From NCBI GenBank assembly GCA_019120525.1, contig DWUW01000302.1, positions 1 through 8,252 on the forward strand: DNA of 8,252 bases, in the 5' to 3' direction. This document shows, in pieces, positions 1-5,033 of the stretch; position 1 is the stretch's first letter, and the number at the start of each line of letters is the position of its first letter. Position numbers and translations under genes: made by a program. Source of the DNA: Candidatus Eisenbergiella stercorigallinarum. GTDB lineage: Bacteria > Bacillota > Clostridia > Lachnospirales > Lachnospiraceae. The notes beneath the pieces were generated by a model. The model was given only the letters and a program-made list of their open reading frames with translations. It had not been told where the DNA came from and ran no database searches.

Positions 1-321
1 CATAATCTGCGCAGGCACATGAAGCAGAAGCTCCGTACAGTGCAGGAAAATCCCCCACACCAGAGCCGAGGTCCCTCTTCCCCTGCCATAGCTCCACAGC
101 CAGCAGCCTTCCAGCACACCGAGGAACCATACGGAATCCAGCGAGCCCGCCGCGAACAGACGCCGCAGAACCTCAACGACACAAAGCAGGACAAACCACA
201 GCCAGATTCCGGTACGCTTTCCCCTTTTATACTCCTCTTTTCCGTACAGGGCAAAAAAGGCACCCGCCAGAATTCCCATATGCAGCGCGGTTTCCATCCC
301 CGCCAAAACAAATGTCAGCAT
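1..321 (-). CDS. Polytopic membrane protein, N-terminal part (runs off left edge)
   Basis: The minus strand is open from an ATG at 321 to the window edge, giving 107 residues with no stop, so the C-terminus lies outside. A good GGAGGG ribosome binding site (329-334) sits 7 nt before this ATG. An in-frame ATG at 360 also exists but has no SD. The protein has hydrophobic stretches at about residues 1-26 (MLTFVLAGMETALHMG...), 39-51 (GIWLWFVLLCVV) and 64-75, plus a fourth near 88-107. Short basic loops separate them (KEEYKRGKR at 28-36, and VLRRL). This is the pattern of a multi-pass inner-membrane protein with cytoplasmic positive loops. I do not recognise the family. Possibilities include the membrane half of a sensor kinase or a transporter/exporter subunit, but nothing visible decides between them. 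Codon use matches the neighbouring genes. Confidence 0.6.
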   Translation of the reverse strand, partial: MLTFVLAGMETALHMGILAGAFFALYGKEEYKRGKRTGIWLWFVLLCVVEVLRRLFAAGSLDSVWFLGVLEGCWLWSYGRGRGTSALVWGIFLHCTELLLHVPAQIM

Positions 322-365
322 TCTCTGTCCCTCCAATCCCTCTATGTCCCTTTCTTTCATAAAAT

Positions 366-374
366 AATATAACA
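366..374 (-). promoter_or_regulatory. Possible extended -10 for the left-edge membrane protein
   Basis: On the minus strand TGTTATATT (TGn followed by TATATT, 5/6 to TATAAT) lies about 45 nt upstream of the ATG at 321. Transcription would start near 359, giving a leader of about 38 nt. The -35 position is poor (TTCTTT at 389-394), so the call rests on the TGn extension alone. Confidence 0.3.
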
Positions 375-603
375 CAGGGAACCGCAGAAAAGAAAAACCT
401 GTAAGACCTATAAAATCGGTATGGTCGTGATGTGGAGCGCGCTCGGCTTCCTCCTCGTTCTGGATCTTTCTTTTCTTCTGAAAGCGGAAGGAATCGAATA
501 GTCCGGCGAAATTCTGTTGTTATGCGCTGCGGCGGATATCCTGCCCGGAATCGCAGCAGCTCTTGGCTATGCACTCATCAGGGCGGGAGGCCTTGAATTT
601 CTG
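373..603 (+). pseudogene. Hydrophobic frame in phase with the antitoxin, broken by one amber codon
   Basis: The antitoxin reading frame stays open upstream to a TAA at 370-372, except for a single TAG at 499-501. Before the TAG it encodes a stretch that includes MVVMWSALGFLLVLDLSFLL. After it comes ILLLCAAADILPGIAAALGY. Both are membrane-helix-like and separated by a short hydrophilic turn. There is no SD-supported start. A TTG at 517 would give a 98-residue antitoxin but has no SD. Two readings are possible. One is the remnant of a small two-helix membrane protein joined to an antitoxin tail by deletion. The other is a badly decayed AbrB/MazE head, since W-S-A-L-G-F faintly recalls the WGNSLGFR motif. 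Neither is proven, and the frame may simply be non-coding. Confidence 0.25.
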
Positions 604-813
604 ATGCGTCGTCCTTCCGAAAAATGTATTTTCGATGAAGGATCCTTCACGCTGGAATATGTTCCAGCGCCCGGAAGCCGGGAACGCGAACCGAAAAACT
701 ATCATCTGATCCGGCACAGAACGCTTGCGGAACGGGCAGCGGATTACGGCGGAAATCTGAATCTTGACGGAGAATATGACTGGGGCGAATCTGTCGGAAG
801 AGAGGTGTGGTAA
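604..813 (+). CDS. MazE-like antitoxin, C-terminal toxin-binding part (start uncertain)
   Basis: This encodes 69 residues from an ATG with GGGAGG at 585-590, a rather long 13-nt spacing. The last ~33 residues (HRTLAERAADYGG..., then EYDWGESVGREVW) resemble the C-terminal tail of MazE-type antitoxins. There a linker of the HRTLEER kind leads to an acidic segment ending in DWGEPVGKEVW, which threads into the toxin dimer. Its stop overlaps the toxin start (TAATG at 811-815), the usual sign of translational coupling in toxin-antitoxin pairs. What is missing is an AbrB swapped-hairpin DNA-binding head (a KWGNSxGxRIP-like motif). Residues 1-36 do not show one, and the same frame upstream is hydrophobic and carries an amber codon. 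The gene may therefore be a truncated antitoxin that still binds toxin, a pseudogene, or a diverged family. The role assignment is firmer than the gene boundaries. Confidence 0.55.
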   Translation: MRRPSEKCIFDEGSFTLEYVPAPGSREREPKNYHLIRHRTLAERAADYGGNLNLDGEYDWGESVGREVW

Positions 814-1118
814 TGTCTTCGAAAGTTCAGCAGGGGGATGTCCTAAAAATAGAACGGATCAGGCACCCTGTTTTAATCGTGAGCACGAATTTTTTTAATG
901 AATCCGGCGAGGTGACAGGCTGTCCCATTTATGAAGCCGGAACGGAAAGCCCGCTGCATATTGCGGTTACTGCGGATGGGATGCAGGGATATGTCCAGTG
1001 CGAGAAGCTGGCCCTGCTTGATCTGAGAGTCCGCGGGCATAAGAAAACAGGCCGCATCACGCTGAAAGAGCTGATGAATATTACAGACGCAATACAGGGA
1101 ATCTTTGATTATGTCTGA
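813..1118 (+). CDS. Short MazF/PemK-family toxin (possibly inactive or altered ribonuclease)
   Basis: This 101-residue protein starts at the ATG overlapping the antitoxin stop. AGAGG at 801-805 is a suitable SD, so I prefer it to the GTG two codons upstream. Family landmarks in order are QGDVLKIE (6-14, the GD of strand 1), IRHPVLIVSTNFFN (16-29, matching the RPxLVVSxxxFN block), GCPIYEAG (36-43), PLHIAV (47-52), GYVQCEKLALLDLR (59-72, matching GYVxCEQxxxLDxR) and a C-terminal helix, ITLKELMNITDAIQGIFDYV. MazF proteins are usually mRNA interferases that form dimers inhibited by MazE. Two things are odd. The strand 1-2 loop that normally carries a GSEQ-like motif is about 10 residues shorter. 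The position of the catalytic Thr/Ser (as in AIT or PCT) appears to be Tyr40, although Arg17 could be the catalytic Arg. Overall fold membership is convincing, but activity is uncertain. Confidence 0.8.
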   Translation: MSSKVQQGDVLKIERIRHPVLIVSTNFFNESGEVTGCPIYEAGTESPLHIAVTADGMQGYVQCEKLALLDLRVRGHKKTGRITLKELMNITDAIQGIFDYV

Positions 1119-1157
1119 GTATTTTCATCAGCCCGTTCCTTATTTATACGGAATCCC

Positions 1158-2534
1158 TCACGTCACGCTCTCTCCCGCCAGATGTCCGGTGGACCAGGCG
1201 ATCTGCAGGTTGAATCCGCCTGTGAGGGCGTCCAGGTCCAGAAGCTCTCCCGCCAGGTAAAGGCCGGGAACCAGTCTGGATTCCATGGTGGAGGGATTGA
1301 CCTCCCGGACGCTGACGCCGCCTCTCGTGATGATGGCCTCCGGGAAGCCTCTTGTTCCCGTCACATGAAGCTCCACATTCTTGATCCGGGCAGCAAATTC
1401 CTGGCGCTCCTGTCTGGTGATATCGTGCACCCGTTTCTCAGGATCGATGCCGGAAAGGGCGATCATCACGGGAGTCAGGCGGGCAGGAAAAAGCCCGTCC
1501 ACCGCGTTTCGGAACTGGCGGTTCTTCGTCTCCTCAAAATCCCGAAGAAGCCGCCTGTCAAGCTGCTCTTCAGAAAGGGCCGGCTTCAGATCCAGCCGCA
1601 GCACTGCCTCCGGGATACGGGACGCGCCCTCCGTCTCCGGAATACGGAGCGTTCCCTCCGCTTCCTGCAGCGCATTTCCTGCCGCGTCCGTTTTTCCTTT
1701 TTTCTTCCCGCCCTTTGCGCCGCCCGCGCGGTAATAGCTGCTGGCACTTAAAATCAGAGGGCCGCTCACGCCGAAATGAGTGAAAAGCATCTCTCCGAAG
1801 CTCTCGTAGACCTTCTTCTTTCCCAGGAAAAGGGCGGCGGACACATTTTTCAGGGAAAGACCCTGAAGGCTCTGGCACCAGTCCTCCGCCACAGTGAAGG
1901 GCACCAGAGAAGGCTCGCAGGGCACCAGCGTATGCCCCAGCTTCTGCGCCATCCGATGCCCTTCCCCGGTGGAACCGGTCGCCGGATAGGAGAGGCCGCC
2001 GGTGCACAGGATGACCGCATCCGCGAAAAGCTCCTCTCCGGATGAAAGGCGTACACCGCACACCCTCTGTCCGGATGCCTGCGTTTGATCACCCGCACCT
2101 TCTTCCTGTACCCGGATCTCCCGGGTCAGGATCTTCTCCACAGAAGCACGCAGACGCACCGTGACGCCCAGCCGTTCCAGCTCATCCGCCAGCGTGCGGA
2201 TGATGTCCGAGGAATGGTCGGAAACCGGGAAAACCCGGTTTCCCCGCTCCGTTTTCAGGGGGCAGCCCCGCTTCTCAAAAAAATCCTGTACAGCCGTATT
2301 GTCAAACCCGTAAATGGCGCTGTACAGGAACCTGGGATTGCTGACCACGCTGTCGAACAGCTCCTGCACGTCGCAGGCGTTTGTCAGATTGCAGCGGCCC
2401 TTTCCCGTGATGTAGATTTTCTTCCCAAGCTTTTCATTCTTCTCAAGAAGGAGCACCGAATGCCCCTTCCCGGCTGCGGCTGCGGCCGCCATCATGCCCG
2501 CGGCCCCGCCGCCGATTACGATCACTCTGCTCAT
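1158..2534 (-). CDS. FAD-dependent oxidoreductase, HI0933/BaiN family
   Basis: This 458-residue flavoprotein is probably cytoplasmic. The N-terminus VIVIGGGAAGMMAA (4-17) is a Rossmann GxGxxG dinucleotide site, followed by the acidic end of strand 2 (LLLEKN, 28-33). GKGRCNLTN (44-52) is a hallmark of the HI0933/YhiN group. CTGGLSYPATGSTG (177-190), HFGVSGPLILSAS (253-265) and the C-terminal GLYLAGELLDLDALTGGFNLQ (424-444) complete the FAD-binding core. The family includes BaiN, proposed to act in bile-acid 7-dehydroxylation, but most members have no known substrate and nothing nearby points to bile acids. It is the last gene of a minus-strand operon, 17 nt after the RpiR-type regulator. Its SD is weak, suggesting coupling to the gene before it. 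Residues 271-310 are a low-complexity insertion (GGKKKGK, then two RIPE repeats) that interrupts the family core. Family assignment is secure and substrate unknown. Confidence 0.9.
   Translation of the reverse strand: MSRVIVIGGGAAGMMAAAAAAGKGHSVLLLEKNEKLGKKIYITGKGRCNLTNACDVQELFDSVVSNPRFLYSAIYGFDNTAVQDFFEKRGCPLKTERGNRVFPVSDHSSDIIRTLADELERLGVTVRLRASVEKILTREIRVQEEGAGDQTQASGQRVCGVRLSSGEELFADAVILCTGGLSYPATGSTGEGHRMAQKLGHTLVPCEPSLVPFTVAEDWCQSLQGLSLKNVSAALFLGKKKVYESFGEMLFTHFGVSGPLILSASSYYRAGGAKGGKKKGKTDAAGNALQEAEGTLRIPETEGASRIPEAVLRLDLKPALSEEQLDRRLLRDFEETKNRQFRNAVDGLFPARLTPVMIALSGIDPEKRVHDITRQERQEFAARIKNVELHVTGTRGFPEAIITRGGVSVREVNPSTMESRLVPGLYLAGELLDLDALTGGFNLQIAWSTGHLAGESVT
1608..1661. repeat. Two tandem 27-bp units inside the flavoprotein gene
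   Basis: Units 1608-1634 and 1635-1661 are adjacent and match at 21 of 27 positions. The length is a multiple of three, so each unit encodes nine residues (EAEGTLRIP then ETEGASRIP on the minus strand). They lie in the low-complexity insertion of the HI0933/BaiN-family protein. This looks like an old in-frame slippage duplication in a surface loop. Confidence 0.7.
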
Positions 2535-2551
2535 GTTCCGTCTCTTTTCCG

Positions 2552-3526
2552 TTATTCTTCCTGCCTGGTCCTCTCCGCGCGCTGCGCCCGGCGCAGGACG
2601 CCCCCTCTCGCGGCCTCCACGCCGGGAAGCGTGAACAGGGAATCCTCGTCGATCCGGTCGATCTCGTCGTGCATGGACACCTGATAGTTATTCCAGGCGC
2701 CCTCCAGCTCCTCCAGGCTGTCCCGCACCATCTGCGGCCGCTTCAGGCAGAGGGCGACCACCAGGGCGTTGATCACGCTCAAAGGCCCAACCAGGGAATC
2801 CACGATAGAAACCATATCGCCCGCGGCGAACAGATTGCAGGAGGAATACAGGCACATGGGGGAATGGATGCTGTCCGTGATGGTGACGACCCTGGCGTTC
2901 CTGTCGTTGGCAAATTCCAGCGCCTTCAGGGTGCGCATGGAATACCTGGGAAAGCTGATCCCCACGATGGCGTCCTCCCTGCCGATGCGCAGCATCTGTT
3001 CAAACACCTCGCTCAGGCTGGCGGTTTTTAAAAGCACGATCCCGCCGCGGACCATATTCAGGTAAAAGCCCAAAAACTCCGCCAGAGGCGCGCAGCTGCG
3101 GATCCCAAGCACATAGACCGTCTTCGCGTTCAGCAGGATATCCACCGCCGCGTCGAAGGCCGCCGCATCCAGGGTTTCCATGGTCGCGCGGATATTGTCC
3201 ATATCCCCTGCCAGAACGCTCTCGATCACCTCCGACTGGCTTCTTCCCGCGTACCGGATCCCCATGCGGTCCACCGCGTTCAGGCGGCTGGTCACCCGCG
3301 CCGCGAGCTCCGCCTGCATCTGCGGATAGCCGGAATAGCCGATCCCCGAAGCGAAGCGCACCACCGTGGATTCGCTGACATGAAGCTTATGGCCAAGCTT
3401 TGCCGCCGTCATGAACGCCGCCTGGTCGTAATGCTCCAGGATAAAAGCCGCGATCGCCTTATGCCCTTTGCTCATATGGGGAAATTTTTCATTGATCCTT
3501 GAGATGATGTCCCCGTTCTGCTCCAT
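2552..3526 (-). CDS. MurR/RpiR-family transcriptional regulator (HTH + SIS)
   Basis: This 324-residue protein has the two-domain layout of the RpiR family. An N-terminal HTH_6 domain covers about 1-77, with a recognition helix in KLGHKLHVSESTVVRFASGIG (43-63) followed by the family-typical GYSGYPQMQ. A SIS sugar-phosphate-binding domain spans about 120-262 (VYVLGIRSCAPLAEFLG at 137-153, IVGISFPRYSMRTLKALEFA at 187-206, VVTITDSIHSPM at 213-224). SIS domains in this family bind phosphosugars or amino-sugar phosphates and change operator affinity, so it probably senses a carbohydrate intermediate. Family members usually run about 280-290 residues. Here an extra ~35-residue tail is acidic and then Arg-rich (RRAQRAERTRQEE). 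The ATG at 3526 has AAGGAAG about 7 nt before it and follows the NYN gene by 17 nt. No sugar-catabolic gene adjoins it, so the target is unclear and may lie elsewhere or be its own operon. Confidence 0.9.
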   Translation of the reverse strand: MEQNGDIISRINEKFPHMSKGHKAIAAFILEHYDQAAFMTAAKLGHKLHVSESTVVRFASGIGYSGYPQMQAELAARVTSRLNAVDRMGIRYAGRSQSEVIESVLAGDMDNIRATMETLDAAAFDAAVDILLNAKTVYVLGIRSCAPLAEFLGFYLNMVRGGIVLLKTASLSEVFEQMLRIGREDAIVGISFPRYSMRTLKALEFANDRNARVVTITDSIHSPMCLYSSCNLFAAGDMVSIVDSLVGPLSVINALVVALCLKRPQMVRDSLEELEGAWNNYQVSMHDEIDRIDEDSLFTLPGVEAARGGVLRRAQRAERTRQEE

Positions 3527-3543
3527 TGGTTTCTTCCTTCTGT

Positions 3544-4527
3544 CTACTTGTCTGCCTTCAGCATCAGCGCGTTCCCGTGGACGGAGATCCTCTCAAAGCT
3601 TCTTAAAAAGCTGGATACCCGGTTATAGCCGTAATCGCTCAGCTGGAACTGCGGATGCTTTTTCTTCAGATGGTCCAGCACAAGGGAAAGGTTATCCACC
3701 TTTCCGCCGTTCTTTTTCAGGAAGGCCATGATCTCCTTTTCCAGATCCTCCGGCCCCGTCTGCTCCTTCAGCTCGATCCGGTAGGAGGTTCCCTCCTGGA
3801 TGATGGTGAGCTTGGGGCATTTGTCCCGAAGCAGGGTCACAAGCTTGGTGTAGCCGTAGTTTCTGGCGTCAAATTCGATGAACTTATCGCCAAGGCGGCT
3901 TCCCACCTCGCCCAGGTAGGTGGATTTCCCTTTGTTTTCATTGTTCTGGACAAAGGTGATGATGGCCTCCTCGATCTCGCTGATGGGAGTCACGGTGCTG
4001 TCCGTCTTTTCCTCCTGCGCGCCCGCCTTATGCCTGCGTCCGCCGCCGGAGGCCTTCGCGCTGTCCGCGCCCTTTTCCTCCGGCTCCCCGGAGATCAGGT
4101 CGAGACGGATGAACTTGTTGCAGGCCTTGGTCAGGGCTAACGGCGTTTTGGACTCGCCCATCCCAATCACATACATCTGCTCCTCGCGAAGCCGCATCGC
4201 CAGCTTGGTAAAATCGCTGTCGCTGGTCACCAGGCAGAAGCCGTCCACCTTGCCCGAATAGAGGATATCCATGGCGTCGATCACCATGGCCATGTCCGTG
4301 GCGTTCTTGCCGGTGGTATAGTTGAACTGCTGAATGGGATTGATGGAATTTTCCAGCAGCGTATCCTCCTTCCAGCCGTTCCCCTTGGCCCAGTTCCCGT
4401 AGATCCTGCGGTAGGAAGCATATCCGTAATCCGCGATCTCGTCAAAAATGCTCGCCGCATATTTCTCGCTGATGTTGTCCGCGTCGATCAGCACGGCAAA
4501 ATGCTTTTTCTCTTCCTCTTCGTTCAT
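3544..4527 (-). CDS. NYN (PIN-like nuclease) domain protein with two LOTUS/OST-HTH domains
   Basis: This encodes 327 residues from the ATG at 4527, chosen because GGAGGG at 4532-4537 sits 4 nt before it. A longer frame to 4578 overlaps the promoter. The N-terminal NYN/DUF88 (LabA-like) domain covers about 6-145. It has AVLIDADNIS (11-20), KNATDMAMVIDAMD (74-87) and LVTSDSDF (100-107), giving the acidic cluster Asp15, Asp17, Asp78, Asp84, Asp103 and Asp105 expected of a metal-dependent PIN-fold nuclease. A low-complexity charged linker (about 146-178) follows. Two OST-HTH/LOTUS domains at about 180-253 and 259-325 each contain the YGYxx(L/F) core (NYGYTKLVTLLRD and DYGYNRVSSFLRS). LOTUS domains bind RNA in other systems, so an RNA-processing or RNA-decay role is likely. 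The RNA target is unknown. It is the first gene of the operon and is read from the 4569-4597 promoter. Confidence 0.9.
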   Translation of the reverse strand: MNEEEEKKHFAVLIDADNISEKYAASIFDEIADYGYASYRRIYGNWAKGNGWKEDTLLENSINPIQQFNYTTGKNATDMAMVIDAMDILYSGKVDGFCLVTSDSDFTKLAMRLREEQMYVIGMGESKTPLALTKACNKFIRLDLISGEPEEKGADSAKASGGGRRHKAGAQEEKTDSTVTPISEIEEAIITFVQNNENKGKSTYLGEVGSRLGDKFIEFDARNYGYTKLVTLLRDKCPKLTIIQEGTSYRIELKEQTGPEDLEKEIMAFLKKNGGKVDNLSLVLDHLKKKHPQFQLSDYGYNRVSSFLRSFERISVHGNALMLKADK

Positions 4528-4568
4528 ATCTCCCTCCATACCGAATCGTTTCTCGCACCATTTCCACC

Positions 4569-4597
4569 AGTATACCACAGCTTTCCCGGAAAGTCAC
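4569..4597 (-). promoter_or_regulatory. Promoter of the NYN-rpiR-flavoprotein operon
   Basis: On the minus strand, -35 GTGACT (4592-4597, 4/6) and -10 TATACT (4569-4574, 5/6) are separated by 17 bp. A TGG before the -10 makes it an extended -10. Transcription would start near 4562, about 35 nt before the NYN ATG. The -35 lies 21 bp from the edge of the phased repeat array at 4619, so the array could influence both divergent promoters. Confidence 0.6.
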
Positions 4598-4618
4598 GAA
4601 AAGGCGGAGCCGGCATCC

Positions 4619-4684
4619 ATGTTAAGAAGCTGTTAATAACCTGCTAGGATTCTGTTAAGCATTTCGGCAAAGCCTGTTTTCCGT
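4619..4684 (+). promoter_or_regulatory. 11-bp-phased CTGTTAA direct-repeat array (PhoB/OmpR-type box)
   Basis: Consecutive 11-bp units begin at 4619 (ATGTTAA), 4630 (CTGTTAA), 4641 (CTGCTAG) and 4652 (CTGTTAA). The unit at 4663 is degenerate. The unit at 4674 (CTGTTTT) falls back in phase and coincides with the -35 position of the downstream promoter. Heptamer direct repeats with 11-bp periodicity are the signature of tandem dimers of PhoB/PhoP/OmpR-family response regulators. TGTTAA is the complement of TTAACA, the Bacillus PhoP repeat. The regulator identity is inferred from the repeat form only, and no response regulator is encoded in the window. Confidence 0.6.
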
Positions 4685-4702
4685 TTCCCGTTGTGATACA
4701 AT
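4674..4702 (+). promoter_or_regulatory. Extended -10 promoter of the small membrane protein
   Basis: TACAAT (4697-4702, 5/6) is preceded by TGA, forming an extended -10. Seventeen bp upstream the -35 position is CTGTTT, a poor match to TTGACA but an in-phase copy of the repeat unit. A weak -35 replaced by an activator half-site is typical of response-regulator-activated promoters. Transcription would start near 4709. Confidence 0.55.
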
Positions 4703-4713
4703 CAGAAGCGGTG

Positions 4714-4740
4714 AAAAAAGAGGCGTAAACGGGCCTCTTT
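4714..4740 (-). terminator. Intrinsic terminator, minus direction
   Basis: A perfect 8-bp stem (4717-4724 with 4733-4740) and an 8-nt loop are followed on the minus strand by a run of six T (4719-4714). It would stop minus-strand transcripts leaving the S66 peptidase gene before they enter the NYN operon. In the plus direction the same hairpin lies in the 5' leader of the small membrane protein and has no T-run. Confidence 0.5.
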
Positions 4741-4775
4741 CCTACAACAGATTTCAGACAAAGGGGGCATCTTCA

Positions 4776-4919
4776 GTGAATATCGGAATACTTCTTATCG
4801 CGCTCATCGGAGGACTGGCCGGAATCCTTTCCACGCTTTATCTTCTGGCCGCCATGCCTGTGGTCATCGTCCAGAAGATCTACAGGAAGGTCCGCTTCGG
4901 CATTCCGATCATGAAATAA
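4776..4919 (+). CDS. 47-residue single-pass membrane protein
   Basis: A short frame starts at GTG (4776), with AGGGGG at 4762-4767 and 8 nt spacing, and ends at TAA 4917-4919. The protein begins MNIGILLIALIGGLAGIL and has an unbroken hydrophobic segment over about residues 2-33, followed by a basic cytoplasmic-type tail (QKIYRKVRFGIPIMK). That predicts one or two tightly packed membrane helices with the C-terminus inside. It is supported by its own extended -10 promoter, an upstream response-regulator-type repeat array and a strong terminator just after it, so it is a stand-alone transcription unit. I do not recognise a named family. Small proteins of this form often modulate a membrane kinase, transporter or protease, but no partner is indicated here. 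The nearest gene is a convergent S66 peptidase. That it is a gene is fairly sure; its function is unknown. Confidence 0.75.
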   Translation: MNIGILLIALIGGLAGILSTLYLLAAMPVVIVQKIYRKVRFGIPIMK

Positions 4920-4962
4920 GGAAGGCCGCCCGGCCGGGCCGTATGATCATCAGACTGCAGAA

Positions 4963-5014
4963 AGGAGCCGTCGGAAGGGATTTTCCGCCTTCCGCCCGGC
5001 TCCTCTTTTTTCTT
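4963..5014 (+). terminator. Strong intrinsic terminator after the small membrane protein
   Basis: The outer stem AGGAGCCG/CGGCTCCT (4963-4970 with 4997-5004) and inner stem CGGAAGG/CCTTCCG (4972-4978 with 4988-4994) form a long GC-rich hairpin. It is followed on the plus strand by CTTTTTTCTT. In the minus direction only three T follow the stem, so it is at best a weak stop for the convergent S66 peptidase gene. Confidence 0.8.
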
Positions 5015-5033
5015 TTCAGGATTTTCTTTCTGC

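Noticed and set aside
19..372. A 117-codon plus-strand frame
   Set aside because: Antisense to the partial membrane protein; Gln/Pro/Ser-rich, as expected from the reverse of hydrophobic codons.
227..574. A 115-codon minus-strand frame
   Set aside because: Arg/Phe-rich with no SD. It overlaps the SD-supported membrane protein start at 321 in another frame and the plus-strand hydrophobic frame.
651..668. Inverted repeat GCTGGAA-TATG-TTCCAGC as a toxin-antitoxin operator
   Set aside because: It lies inside the antitoxin coding sequence, downstream of any usable start and without a promoter around it. It is more likely incidental.
4928..4939. 12-bp palindrome GCCCGGCCGGGC after the small gene
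   Set aside because: No T-run follows and the strong terminator lies 24 bp further on. It is probably chance in GC-rich sequence.
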